DNA of 35,056 bases from contig JACPCJ010000100.1 in assembly GCA_016179865.1 (NCBI GenBank), forward strand, positions 1 through 35,056, read 5' to 3'. Every line of letters starts with the position of its first letter. The stretch's first letter is position 1. Made by a program: the position numbers and the translations under genes. The DNA comes from Actinomycetota bacterium. GTDB lineage: Bacteria; Actinomycetota; Acidimicrobiia; IMCC26256; JACPCJ01. This document shows, piece by piece, positions 7,329-14,243 of this stretch. Below the pieces are notes generated by a model, which searched no databases, was not told where the DNA came from, and saw nothing but the letters and a program-made list of their open reading frames with translations.

Positions 7329-8093
7329 GTGACAGCCTGGATGAACAGGCGGGGGATGGTCACGGCAACGCTCTTGGTTGTGATCGGCGCCAGTGGCGCG
7401 CTCGTCGGCCTCGCCGCCTCCCCGGCCCACGGCCGGGCACAATGCCCCCCGCCCCAGTGCCCGGCACCGACCACCACGACGACCACGCCCCCGACCACTA
7501 CCAGCACGACGACGACCGAGCCGACCACCACCACGACGACCGAGCCGACCACCACCACGACGACCGAGCCGCCCACCACCACCACGACGACCCAGCCCGC
7601 AGCCACCACGACGACGACGAAGCCCAGGGCGAAGACCCCACCGGCCACGACGACGACGACCACGACCACCACCACGGCCCCGCCGACCAGCGCCGGGCCG
7701 AGCGAGCTGACCCTTGACGCCCCGGCGGCGTCGCCCGGCGGGTCAGGCTCGATCTCGGGTCGGGGGTGCCCCCCCGATTCCGAGGTCGGGTTCCGGCTCG
7801 AGGGCGAGCGCCTCGGGGGCGCCGTTACCGGAGGCGACGGCCGCTTCGAGACCACGCTCGAGTTCCCGGAGTTTCCGGTCGGCCGCCACTCTCTGATCGC
7901 CACGTGCGGCGGCGGTCAGACCGCCATCCCCATCGACCTCGCCCTAGCGGTCAACTCGACGGGGATCGGTTCCGCCGGCGTGGCCACGGTGCTCGTGTTC
8001 TTCCTGCTTCTGGGGATCCTGCTCCGCCCGGCGACGGACCCGGCCCGGCGCGCGCTCGCCTCGCGCCCCGACGGGGAAGGCAACGGCGATTGA
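7329..8093 (+). CDS. Thr-rich cell-surface protein with C-terminal membrane anchor
   Basis: 254-aa secreted surface protein. N-terminal signal peptide (MVTATLLVVIGASGALVGLA..AHG), a long Thr/Pro linker (about residues 48-118) built mostly of Thr codons, then an Ig-like domain with a likely disulfide (GRGCPPDSEVGFRLEG ... HSLIATCGGG), and a C-terminal helix (AGVATVLVFFLLLGILLRP) followed by a basic tail. The linker contains three copies of an 8-residue TTEPTTTT unit. The start is uncertain: GTG 7329, ATG 7341 or ATG 7356 all leave a usable signal peptide. Divergent from the kinase operon, and the shared membrane topology suggests a common cell-envelope job. Function not recognised. Confidence 0.8.
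   Translation: MTAWMNRRGMVTATLLVVIGASGALVGLAASPAHGRAQCPPPQCPAPTTTTTTPPTTTSTTTTEPTTTTTTEPTTTTTTEPPTTTTTTQPAATTTTTKPRAKTPPATTTTTTTTTTAPPTSAGPSELTLDAPAASPGGSGSISGRGCPPDSEVGFRLEGERLGGAVTGGDGRFETTLEFPEFPVGRHSLIATCGGGQTAIPIDLALAVNSTGIGSAGVATVLVFFLLLGILLRPATDPARRALASRPDGEGNGD
7514..7585 (+). repeat. 24-bp tandem repeat in the Thr-rich linker
   Basis: The segment GACCGAGCC recurs at 7514, 7538 and 7562, an exact 24-bp period encoding the unit TTEPTTTT. The surrounding 7470-7690 is low-complexity ACC/ACG sequence. Repeats of this kind change length by slippage, so linker length may vary between strains. Confidence 0.8.
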
Positions 8094-8098
8094 ATCCG

Positions 8099-8127
8099 TT
8101 GACCCCATCGCACTCGGGGCCTATGGT
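8099..8127 (+). promoter_or_regulatory. Predicted promoter of the reverse transcriptase gene
   Basis: TTGACC (8099-8104), a spacer of exactly 17 bp, then TATGGT (8122-8127): close to the housekeeping -35/-10 pattern. Transcription would start near 8134, giving a leader of roughly 87 nt before the RT start. A palindrome TTACA-CGTT-TGTAA (8133-8146) lies at the predicted start point and could be an operator. Predicted by eye only. Confidence 0.45.
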
Positions 8128-8150
8128 CGGGGTTACACGTTTGTAATTCA

Positions 8151-8199
8151 TCCACAGGTCCCTGTGGATGGGTCTACGACCCGTCCACAGCCCTGTGGA
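8151..8199 (+). ncRNA. Long structured leader hairpin upstream of the RT gene (candidate RNA element)
   Basis: The sequence can fold into one long hairpin. Outer stem of 7 bp: TCCACAG (8151-8157) with CTGTGGA (8193-8199). A small internal loop (GTCC against CC) follows. Inner stem of 13 bp: 8162-8174 with 8178-8190, a single G-U wobble, closed by the loop UAC. The same arms also form three smaller alternatives: a perfect 10-bp palindrome at 8149-8170, GGGTC/GACCC at 8170-8182, and TCCACAG/CTGTGGA at 8184-8199. It ends 21 nt before the RT start codon and lies inside the predicted transcript. It could be an RT-associated RNA, a translational switch, or a protein-binding site in DNA. That it is an RNA gene is inference. 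Confidence 0.4.
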
Positions 8200-8220
8200 A
8201 AGCCGCGGGGTGGCAGGTAG

Positions 8221-9681
8221 ATGCAGACCGACACGATTGAACAGATTGCTCGCTCCATCCGGTCGAGCGCGCGTGCTGCGCACTTCGCGGACATACCCGA
8301 CGTTGTCGAGCTTGCGGATGTGAGGGCCCATGCGGAGGTTTCCGCGGAGTTGGTCGCGGCGCGCCTCTCCGCAGCACCGCTATGGGCTGATCACTTCCCG
8401 ATGAGGAAGACAGACGGAACTCTTCGACAATTCACCGTCCTCGATCACCTTGACCCATACGCCTACCGCTATCGGGTCGGCCAAGCAATCGCGCCCCTCG
8501 ACCATCGCCTCGGGGCCGGTGTGCTCTCGTACAGGATGAGTTCTCGCCCGCCTGACTGGACAACGACAGACTTCCGGAGGATTTCGAAGGCCCGTGAGCA
8601 ACGCACGCGTGGGTTGCTGTCTGAGTCCGCAGCGACAGGGCTTGCTCTCTGGGACGTGCGAACGTACTTCCCATCGATTGACGCGGACTTGCTTCTCGAC
8701 AGCCTTCTTGATGCCCATGTTGGGGCGAAGAGCGCCAGAGCGATCGTGGAGTTCGTCAAGCGCTCAAGCGCTCACACGGGAATTCCGGGGCTCCCCGTTG
8801 GCGAGGAATCCTCGGGGGTTCTCGGGACGGCGTTCTTGGCCCCCGCAGACGAGGCGATTGAGCCGCTCATCATTGGCGCATCACGGGCGATGGACGACTT
8901 CTGGGTCGTTGTCGGGAACGTGGACCGCGAGGAGGTGCGCGATGCATTGCAAGAACGCCTCGATTGTCTCGGGCTCATTCTCCATCCGGACAAGGACAAG
9001 TTCTTCGATCGGCGCGACGCCGAGATCAATGGCCTGGGTTTCACCGACGACTACTGGGGTGGCGGCTGGACCGCGGCCGTGCCCTGGCAGCACGCGGGCG
9101 TCGACGATCTGACCCGGTTCCTCGAGGCGCATTCGACGGAAGTAGACGCGCTGCGCAAGGGCCTCCGCGCTGCTGCGACAGCTCGGTCGGCGGACGGACT
9201 GCTCATCCTCCGAGAGAGGCCCGACATTTGGTCTCTCGCGCCGCGAGCCGCCTCGGACTATGTCCTCACGATCCACCGCCGGCATCGAGAGGCTGCTGAG
9301 CTTGCGCTGGAGCAGGCGCTCAGCGAGCCCGGTGAAGATTCCGAGGGCTCCACTCTCTTTGCCCTCCGGGCAGTCCGAGAGAGGCGCTTGGGAATCACGG
9401 AGGGCGGGTGGTTTCTGAACATTGCCCTCGACGCACGCCGGTCGTCAGCGACCCGCTCTTTTGCCCTCTCGGCTTGGTCGCGAACGTCGGCCTTCAATGC
9501 CGATCTCGCGACTGATATCGCCACGTACCACGACTCGCCGATCGTCCGTCGCGCCGGTTTCCTCGCGCTGAAAGAAATGGGGGACGTGCGGGACAAGGCC
9601 CGCCGTGCGCGCCACATCTCAGATTTGGAGCCGAATCTGCTCCCGACGGCGTTCTGGATCGTCGGGCGAAAGGTGTTGTGA
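8221..9681 (+). CDS. Reverse transcriptase of an unclassified (DRT/Abi-like) group
   Basis: 486-aa RNA-directed DNA polymerase-like protein. N-terminal RT region: KTDGTLRQFTVLDHLDPYAY and VLSYRM match RT motifs 1-2 (K..G..R.., S-y-R). Motif A is ALWDVRTYFPSID (D145). Motif B is GIPGLPVGEESSGVL (about 187). Motif C is ASRAMDDFWVVV (D225-D226; the usual Tyr-x-Asp-Asp reads Ala-Met-Asp-Asp). Then LGLILHPDKDKFF, the motif D/E region. All three catalytic Asp are present. Residues about 290-486 are a helical extension of unknown kind, as in Abi and UG-type RTs. No maturase or HNH domain of group II introns, and no VTVT-type retron hallmark was noticed. Base composition differs: 37 of 60 G+C in 8221-8280, against 47 of 60 at 10321-10380 in dnaE, suggesting transfer. 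Probably phage defence; not proven. Confidence 0.85.
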   Translation: MQTDTIEQIARSIRSSARAAHFADIPDVVELADVRAHAEVSAELVAARLSAAPLWADHFPMRKTDGTLRQFTVLDHLDPYAYRYRVGQAIAPLDHRLGAGVLSYRMSSRPPDWTTTDFRRISKAREQRTRGLLSESAATGLALWDVRTYFPSIDADLLLDSLLDAHVGAKSARAIVEFVKRSSAHTGIPGLPVGEESSGVLGTAFLAPADEAIEPLIIGASRAMDDFWVVVGNVDREEVRDALQERLDCLGLILHPDKDKFFDRRDAEINGLGFTDDYWGGGWTAAVPWQHAGVDDLTRFLEAHSTEVDALRKGLRAAATARSADGLLILRERPDIWSLAPRAASDYVLTIHRRHREAAELALEQALSEPGEDSEGSTLFALRAVRERRLGITEGGWFLNIALDARRSSATRSFALSAWSRTSAFNADLATDIATYHDSPIVRRAGFLALKEMGDVRDKARRARHISDLEPNLLPTAFWIVGRKVL

Positions 9682-9712
9682 GGGTCGGCGTGGGAGCGGG
9701 CCCAACCACGAA

Positions 9713-9914
9713 CGACTCCTTCGTCCACCCCCAGGGTCGCCCGCTGTTCGGCGGCGGCGTGACCGCACAGCCTGAGGCGCGTTTGACGGCGAGAAATCGT
9801 CGTGCCGGTGTCCGATTCGCGCAGTGTCAACGACGATTTCGCGGCTTCAAACCTTCACGGGTTGGGCGCAGTCGTCGACGTGGTCGCTCGCGATGAGCGA
9901 CTCCTTCGTCCACC
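9713..9914 (+). repeat. 17-bp direct repeat copying the start of dnaE
   Basis: CGACTCCTTCGTCCACC occurs at 9713-9729 and again at 9898-9914, where it encodes residues 2-8 of DnaE. The copies flank 168 bp of non-coding DNA between the RT gene and dnaE. A 17-bp identity at this distance is unlikely by chance. It may mark the edge of a DNA insertion that brought in the RT gene, or an old recombination event. Confidence 0.6.
9793..9840. terminator. 11-bp inverted repeat downstream of the RT gene
   Basis: Perfect arms GAAATCGTCGT (9793-9803) and ACGACGATTTC (9830-9840) with a 26-nt loop, in the 211-bp gap 9682-9892. It would form a stable hairpin in RNA from either strand. It could terminate RT transcription, or be part of an RNA element of the RT system. 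There is no T-tract after it. Confidence 0.4.
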
Positions 9915-12900
9915 TGCATCTCCACACCGAGTATTCGATGCTCGATGGGGCGGCGCGGATCGACGAGGTGGTGCAGGCGGCCGTCGCCGACGGGCAGCCG
10001 GCGATCGGGATCACCGACCACGGCAACATGTACGGCGTCCTCGACCTCTACAAGGCCGCCCGTGCGGAAGGCGTCAAGCCCATCATCGGCATGGAGGCCT
10101 ACTTCGTCACCTGGCCCCGCCAGGAGCGCCGGCCCCGGGAAGAGGAGAACAAGCGGTACCACCTGCTCCTCCTCGCCGAGACCACCCAGGGCTACAAGAA
10201 CCTGATCCAGATCTCGTCGAAGGCGTACCTCGACGGCTTCCACTACAAGCCCCGGGTCGACTGGGACCTCCTCGATCAACACAAGGAAGGCATCATCGCC
10301 ACCAGCGGGTGCCTCGGCGGGCTCGTCTCCCAGGAGCTTCTGGCCGGCGACTTCGACGCCGCCCTCGCCGCCGCCGGCCGCTACCAGGACATCCTCGGGC
10401 CCGACCGCTTCTTCATCGAGATGCAGGACCACGGCATCGCCGACCAGCGCCTGGTCAACCCCCAGCTCGTCGACATCGCCCGCAAGCTCCAGGCCCCCCT
10501 CCTCGCCACCAACGACCTCCACTACGTGCGCCAGGAAGACGCCGAGGCCCACGATGCCCTCCTCTGCGTGCAGACCGGCTCGACCCGCGACGACCCCAAG
10601 CGGTTCAAGTTCGACGGCGACCAGTTCTGGCTCAAGCCGGCGGCCGCCATGCGTCACCTCTTCTCCGAGCTCCCCGAGGCGTGCGACAACACCCTCCTCG
10701 TCGCCGAGCGCGTCGACGTCGAGATCGAGTTCGGCAACCCGGTGCTGCCGGAGTTCCCCGTCCCCGAGGGTCACGACGAAGACTCCTACCTGCGCCAGCT
10801 CACGATCGAGGGGGCCCGGGCCCGCTACGGCGACCCGCTCCCGACCGAGGTCACCGAGCGACTCGACTACGAGCTGGGCGTCATCTCCAGCATGGGGTTT
10901 TCGGGCTACTTCCTCGTGGTGTGGGACCTCATCCGCTACGCCAAGGACAAGGGCATCCGGGTCGGGCCCGGGCGGGGGAGCGCCGCCGGTTGCTGCGTGG
11001 CCTACTCCCTGCGCATCACCGAACTCGACCCCATCGGCTACGACCTGCTCTTCGAGCGCTTCCTGAACCCGGGCCGCAAGCAGATGCCCGACATCGACAT
11101 GGACTTCGACGAGCGCCACCGGGCCGAGATGATCCGCTACGCGGCCGAGCGCTACGGCGAAGACCGGGTCGCCCAGATCGTCACCTTCTCCACCATCAAG
11201 GCGCGGGCGGCGGTGCGCGACGCCTCCCGCGTGCTCGGCTACCCCTACGTCGTGGGCGACAAGATCGCCAAGGCCATGCCCCCCCTCATCATGGGCCGCG
11301 ACACCCCGCTCTACGCCTGCCTCGACAAGGACCCGAAGTTCGAAGACGGCTACAAGATGGCCGCCGACCTCCGCCACATGTACGAGGAGGACCCCGACGT
11401 GAAGCGGGTGGTCGACGTGGCCCGCGGCCTCGAGGGCCTGCGCCGCCAGGACGGCATCCACGCCGCCGCCGTCGTCATCACCCGCGATCCCCTCACCGAA
11501 TACCTCCCCATCCAGCGCAAGCCCGAGGCCGGGGGCGACCTCGACGACGCGCCGATCGTCACCCAGTACGAGATGCACGGCGTCGAAGACCTTGGGCTCT
11601 TGAAGATGGACTTCCTCGGCCTGCGCAACCTGTCGGTCATCGAGCGAGCGCTCGAACTGATCGCCCACGGCACGGGAGAAGAGCTCGACATCGACGCCGT
11701 GCCCCTCGACGACGAAGCCACCTTCGCAATGCTGCGCCGGGGCGACTCCATCGGCGTCTTTCAGCTCGAGGGTGGCCCCATGCGTTCCCTCATGCGGGCC
11801 CTGGCTCCCACCAGCTTCGAAGACGTGTGCGCCCTCGTCGCCCTCTACCGCCCCGGCCCGATGGGCATGAACATGCACACCGAGTACGCGGAGCGCAAGA
11901 ACGGCCGCCGCCCGGTCACCTACGACCACGCCGATCTCGAAGACGTGCTGGCCCCCACCTACGGGATCCTCGTCTACCAGGAACAGCTCATGCGGGTGGC
12001 CCAGAAACTCGCCGGCTACTCGCTCGCCGAAGCCGACAACCTCCGCAAGGCCACGGGCAAGAAGATCCGGGAGCTGATTCGTAAGGAACGGTCGAAGTTC
12101 GTCGAGGGCTGCGTCGCCAACGGCTACGACGAGGCCTTCGCGAAGCGGATGTTCGACCTCATGGAGCCGTTCGCCGACTACTCCTTCAACAAATCTCACG
12201 CCTTCGGCTACGGCCTCGTCGCCTACCAGACGGCCTTCCTGAAGGCGCACTACCCGGTCGAGTACCTCGCCTCCCTCCTCACCTCGGTCAAGGGCGACAA
12301 GGACAAGTCCGCCGTCTACCTCAACGAGTGCCGCGGTCAGGGCATCTCGGTCCTCGTTCCCGACGTCAACGTCTCCCAGAGCGACTTCGCCGTCCACCAA
12401 CCGGCCGACGGGCAGGGCGGCCGCGGGCTCATCACCTTCGGACTCTCCGCCGTGCGCAACGTGGGTGAGGGCATCGTCGCCCTGGTTATCGCCGAGCGCG
12501 ACGCCAACGGGGCCTTCGCCGACTTCTACGACTTCTGCGACCGCGTCGACCCGTCGGTCCTCAACAAGCGGGCGATCGAATCGCTCATCAAGGCCGGGGC
12601 CTTCGACTCCCTCGGCCACCCCCGCCGAGGCCTGCTCCTCGTCTTCGAGCAGATCATCGACGTCGCCCTCCAGCGCCGCCGGGAACGCGACGCCGGGGTG
12701 CTCAGCCTCTTCGAGGGGGGCCCGTCATCGGGGGGCACCGAGGGTGGCACCGAAGGCGGTACCGAGGGCGGCGGGACGGGCCCAGGCGCCGGCGGTGTGT
12801 GGGACGAGCGCCCAGCGATCCCGCCCGACGACTTCGACAAGGCCGTCCGCCTGGCCTTCGAGAAGGAGATGCTCGGGCTCTACGTGAGCGACCACCCCCT

Positions 12901-13465
12901 CATGGGGGCCCAGCGCGCCCTGGCCCGGCACACCGAGGCCACCCTCTCCGAGCTGCGGGAGCTGCACGACGGCGATACCCGCGTCGTGGGCGGGGTCGTC
13001 ACCGCCTACAAGCCCCGCTACACCAAGCGCGGCGATCTCATGGCCACCTTCATCCTCGAAGACCTCGAGGCCGCGGCCGAGGTGATGGTGTTCCCGAAGT
13101 CCATGCAGGAGTACGGGCACCTCCTCGAAGAGGATGCCATCGTCTGCGTCAAGGCTCGCCTCGACCTCAAGGAAGACGTCCCCAAACTCATCGCCATCGA
13201 GGTGAAGAGGCCCGAGATCGTCCTCGACGACGAGATTCGGCCCGTGGAGCTCAAGATCCACGTCGGGTGGGTGACGGGCTCCAACATCGACCGTCTGAAG
13301 GACCTCCTGCGCCAGCACCCGGGCGACGCCCCCGTCGTCGTGCACCTCCAGAACAATGGGCACGCGACCAAGATCCGCTTCGGCGACGACTTCCGGGTCG
13401 ACGGAGCCAACGGCCTCTTCGCCGAGGTCCGCGTCCTCCTCGGCGCCGACGCCGTCGTCGGATAA
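9893..13465 (+). CDS. dnaE: DNA polymerase III alpha subunit (DnaE1)
   Basis: Replicative DNA polymerase, 1190 aa. PHP domain first: HLHLHTEYS, ITDHGNMYG, MEAYF, RYHLLLLA, SGCLGG and NDLHY keep every metal ligand of an active PHP exonuclease, as in Mycobacterium DnaE1. Polymerase core: GPGRGSAAGCCVAYSL, catalytic acids in PDIDMDFDE (about 399-407) and KMDFLGLRNLS; then the HhH and OB-fold regions (RVVGGVVTAYKPRYTKRGDLM). A Gly-Thr-Glu repeat insert sits at about residues 945-965. I start it at ATG 9893 (MSDSFVHLHLHTEYS); a longer reading from 9824 adds 23 untypical residues. The gene stands alone, and its 5' flank is where the RT gene and a duplicated 17-bp piece lie. Essential housekeeping gene. 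Confidence 0.98.
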   Translation: MSDSFVHLHLHTEYSMLDGAARIDEVVQAAVADGQPAIGITDHGNMYGVLDLYKAARAEGVKPIIGMEAYFVTWPRQERRPREEENKRYHLLLLAETTQGYKNLIQISSKAYLDGFHYKPRVDWDLLDQHKEGIIATSGCLGGLVSQELLAGDFDAALAAAGRYQDILGPDRFFIEMQDHGIADQRLVNPQLVDIARKLQAPLLATNDLHYVRQEDAEAHDALLCVQTGSTRDDPKRFKFDGDQFWLKPAAAMRHLFSELPEACDNTLLVAERVDVEIEFGNPVLPEFPVPEGHDEDSYLRQLTIEGARARYGDPLPTEVTERLDYELGVISSMGFSGYFLVVWDLIRYAKDKGIRVGPGRGSAAGCCVAYSLRITELDPIGYDLLFERFLNPGRKQMPDIDMDFDERHRAEMIRYAAERYGEDRVAQIVTFSTIKARAAVRDASRVLGYPYVVGDKIAKAMPPLIMGRDTPLYACLDKDPKFEDGYKMAADLRHMYEEDPDVKRVVDVARGLEGLRRQDGIHAAAVVITRDPLTEYLPIQRKPEAGGDLDDAPIVTQYEMHGVEDLGLLKMDFLGLRNLSVIERALELIAHGTGEELDIDAVPLDDEATFAMLRRGDSIGVFQLEGGPMRSLMRALAPTSFEDVCALVALYRPGPMGMNMHTEYAERKNGRRPVTYDHADLEDVLAPTYGILVYQEQLMRVAQKLAGYSLAEADNLRKATGKKIRELIRKERSKFVEGCVANGYDEAFAKRMFDLMEPFADYSFNKSHAFGYGLVAYQTAFLKAHYPVEYLASLLTSVKGDKDKSAVYLNECRGQGISVLVPDVNVSQSDFAVHQPADGQGGRGLITFGLSAVRNVGEGIVALVIAERDANGAFADFYDFCDRVDPSVLNKRAIESLIKAGAFDSLGHPRRGLLLVFEQIIDVALQRRRERDAGVLSLFEGGPSSGGTEGGTEGGTEGGGTGPGAGGVWDERPAIPPDDFDKAVRLAFEKEMLGLYVSDHPLMGAQRALARHTEATLSELRELHDGDTRVVGGVVTAYKPRYTKRGDLMATFILEDLEAAAEVMVFPKSMQEYGHLLEEDAIVCVKARLDLKEDVPKLIAIEVKRPEIVLDDEIRPVELKIHVGWVTGSNIDRLKDLLRQHPGDAPVVVHLQNNGHATKIRFGDDFRVDGANGLFAEVRVLLGADAVVG
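12731..12775 (+). repeat. 12-bp imperfect tandem repeat inside dnaE
   Basis: Repeats of GGCACCGAGGGT-like units encode the stretch GGTEGGTEGGTEGGG, a flexible insert between the polymerase core and the C-terminal domains. The frame is kept. Variable between strains if slippage occurs. Confidence 0.7.
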
Positions 13466-13535
13466 CGGGTCGCCTCGCCGGCCCATAGCGCAAACGCGTC
13501 CCCCGATGCAACCGAGCCCGCGTTGTCGTCGGCGG

Positions 13536-13578
13536 CGCGAATCGACAACAATTCCTTGGCCATGAGGATCGATTCGCG
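13536..13578. promoter_or_regulatory. Inverted repeat spanning a start codon
   Basis: Perfect 10-bp arms CGCGAATCGA (13536-13545) and TCGATTCGCG (13569-13578). The right arm lies just inside the coding start at 13562, and the ribosome-binding region falls in the loop. It could be an operator or a hairpin that controls initiation. It also follows the dnaE stop at 13465 and might limit read-through. Confidence 0.4.
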
Positions 13579-14227
13579 AGATTCCGACACCCTCAAGCCA
13601 CCCGAACTCGATGAGCTCGGGCAGCTGATCGACCGCAACGAGCTCGATATCGGGGACGACGAGATCGACGGCCAGGTCGAATGTTTCCCCCTCGTCGTGA
13701 CTTCCAGTTCCGACGACGACGACATCGAAGGCTTCCTCTTCGGGTCGCTCGAGCGGGTCGGGGGGACCCCGTGCGTGCTGTGGGGTTTGGGCTCGGCCGT
13801 CCCCGGTCGCACCGCCAAGAAGGTTCTGTCGGCGATGGCCGAGGAGCTGTTCCGGCGGGCGGCCATCACCTTCCCCGACGAAGACGTCCTCGTCGGGGGC
13901 CGCTTCGCCCAGCCGTCCGCCTACACGCTCCTCGACGGGCTCGCCGACCGGGTGCCCCGCCCCGACCACAGGCCGTCGGGCGAGGAGCGGGCGTGGGGCC
14001 GCCGTCTCGCCAAGCGATTCGGCTGCGATCACCGCTACGACGACCAGGTGTTCTGCGTGAGCCCAGTTCGCAAGCGGGAGGCTTCGGTCGATGCCGTGGC
14101 GTTGAACGGCACCACGCCGAAGCTGGCGGGCAAGGTCTTCGACGAGCTCAAGCCCCCCGAAGGCTCGGCCATCATCGCCTTCGGCTGGGCCCTGGCCGAA
14201 GATCTCGCCGCCCGGCTCCAGGCCTGA
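13562..14227 (+). CDS. Hypothetical protein
   Basis: 221-aa protein from ATG 13562 (MRIDSRDSDTLKPPELDEL). Not recognised. The N-terminus is acidic (IGDDEIDGQVECF, SSSDDDDIEGF). The middle alternates strands and helices (VLWGLGSAVPGRTAKKVLSAMAEELFRRAAITF) in a way that could fit a GNAT-like fold, but no acetyl-CoA loop (R/Q-x-x-G-x-G/A) is clear. No signal peptide or membrane helix, so probably cytoplasmic. Reading from an upstream in-frame GTG/ATG near 13523 adds 13 residues; I prefer 13562. It follows dnaE by 96 bp and precedes the AarF-like kinase by 16 bp, so it likely shares a transcript with the latter. Confidence 0.75.
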   Translation: MRIDSRDSDTLKPPELDELGQLIDRNELDIGDDEIDGQVECFPLVVTSSSDDDDIEGFLFGSLERVGGTPCVLWGLGSAVPGRTAKKVLSAMAEELFRRAAITFPDEDVLVGGRFAQPSAYTLLDGLADRVPRPDHRPSGEERAWGRRLAKRFGCDHRYDDQVFCVSPVRKREASVDAVALNGTTPKLAGKVFDELKPPEGSAIIAFGWALAEDLAARLQA

Positions 14228-14243
14228 CCCGCCTCCGGCCCTG

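Noticed and set aside
7459-7690. CRISPR-like repeat array
   Set aside because: The repeats are codon-level Thr/Pro low complexity within one open frame, with no unique spacers.
8149-8202. Replication origin beside dnaE
   Set aside because: Four TCCACA boxes are present, but there is no dnaA-dnaN neighbourhood and no A/T-rich unwinding region, and the boxes are explained equally well by the hairpin arms.
9678-9896. 72-aa open frame between the RT gene and dnaE
   Set aside because: Arg-rich, no ribosome site, and its only recognisable piece is the duplicated dnaE start. Treated as non-coding.
9827-12619. 930-aa minus-strand frame across dnaE, and similar long frames opposite other genes
   Set aside because: High-GC coding DNA leaves long open frames on the other strand. 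Their products are Val/Gly/Glu/His-rich with no domain pattern.
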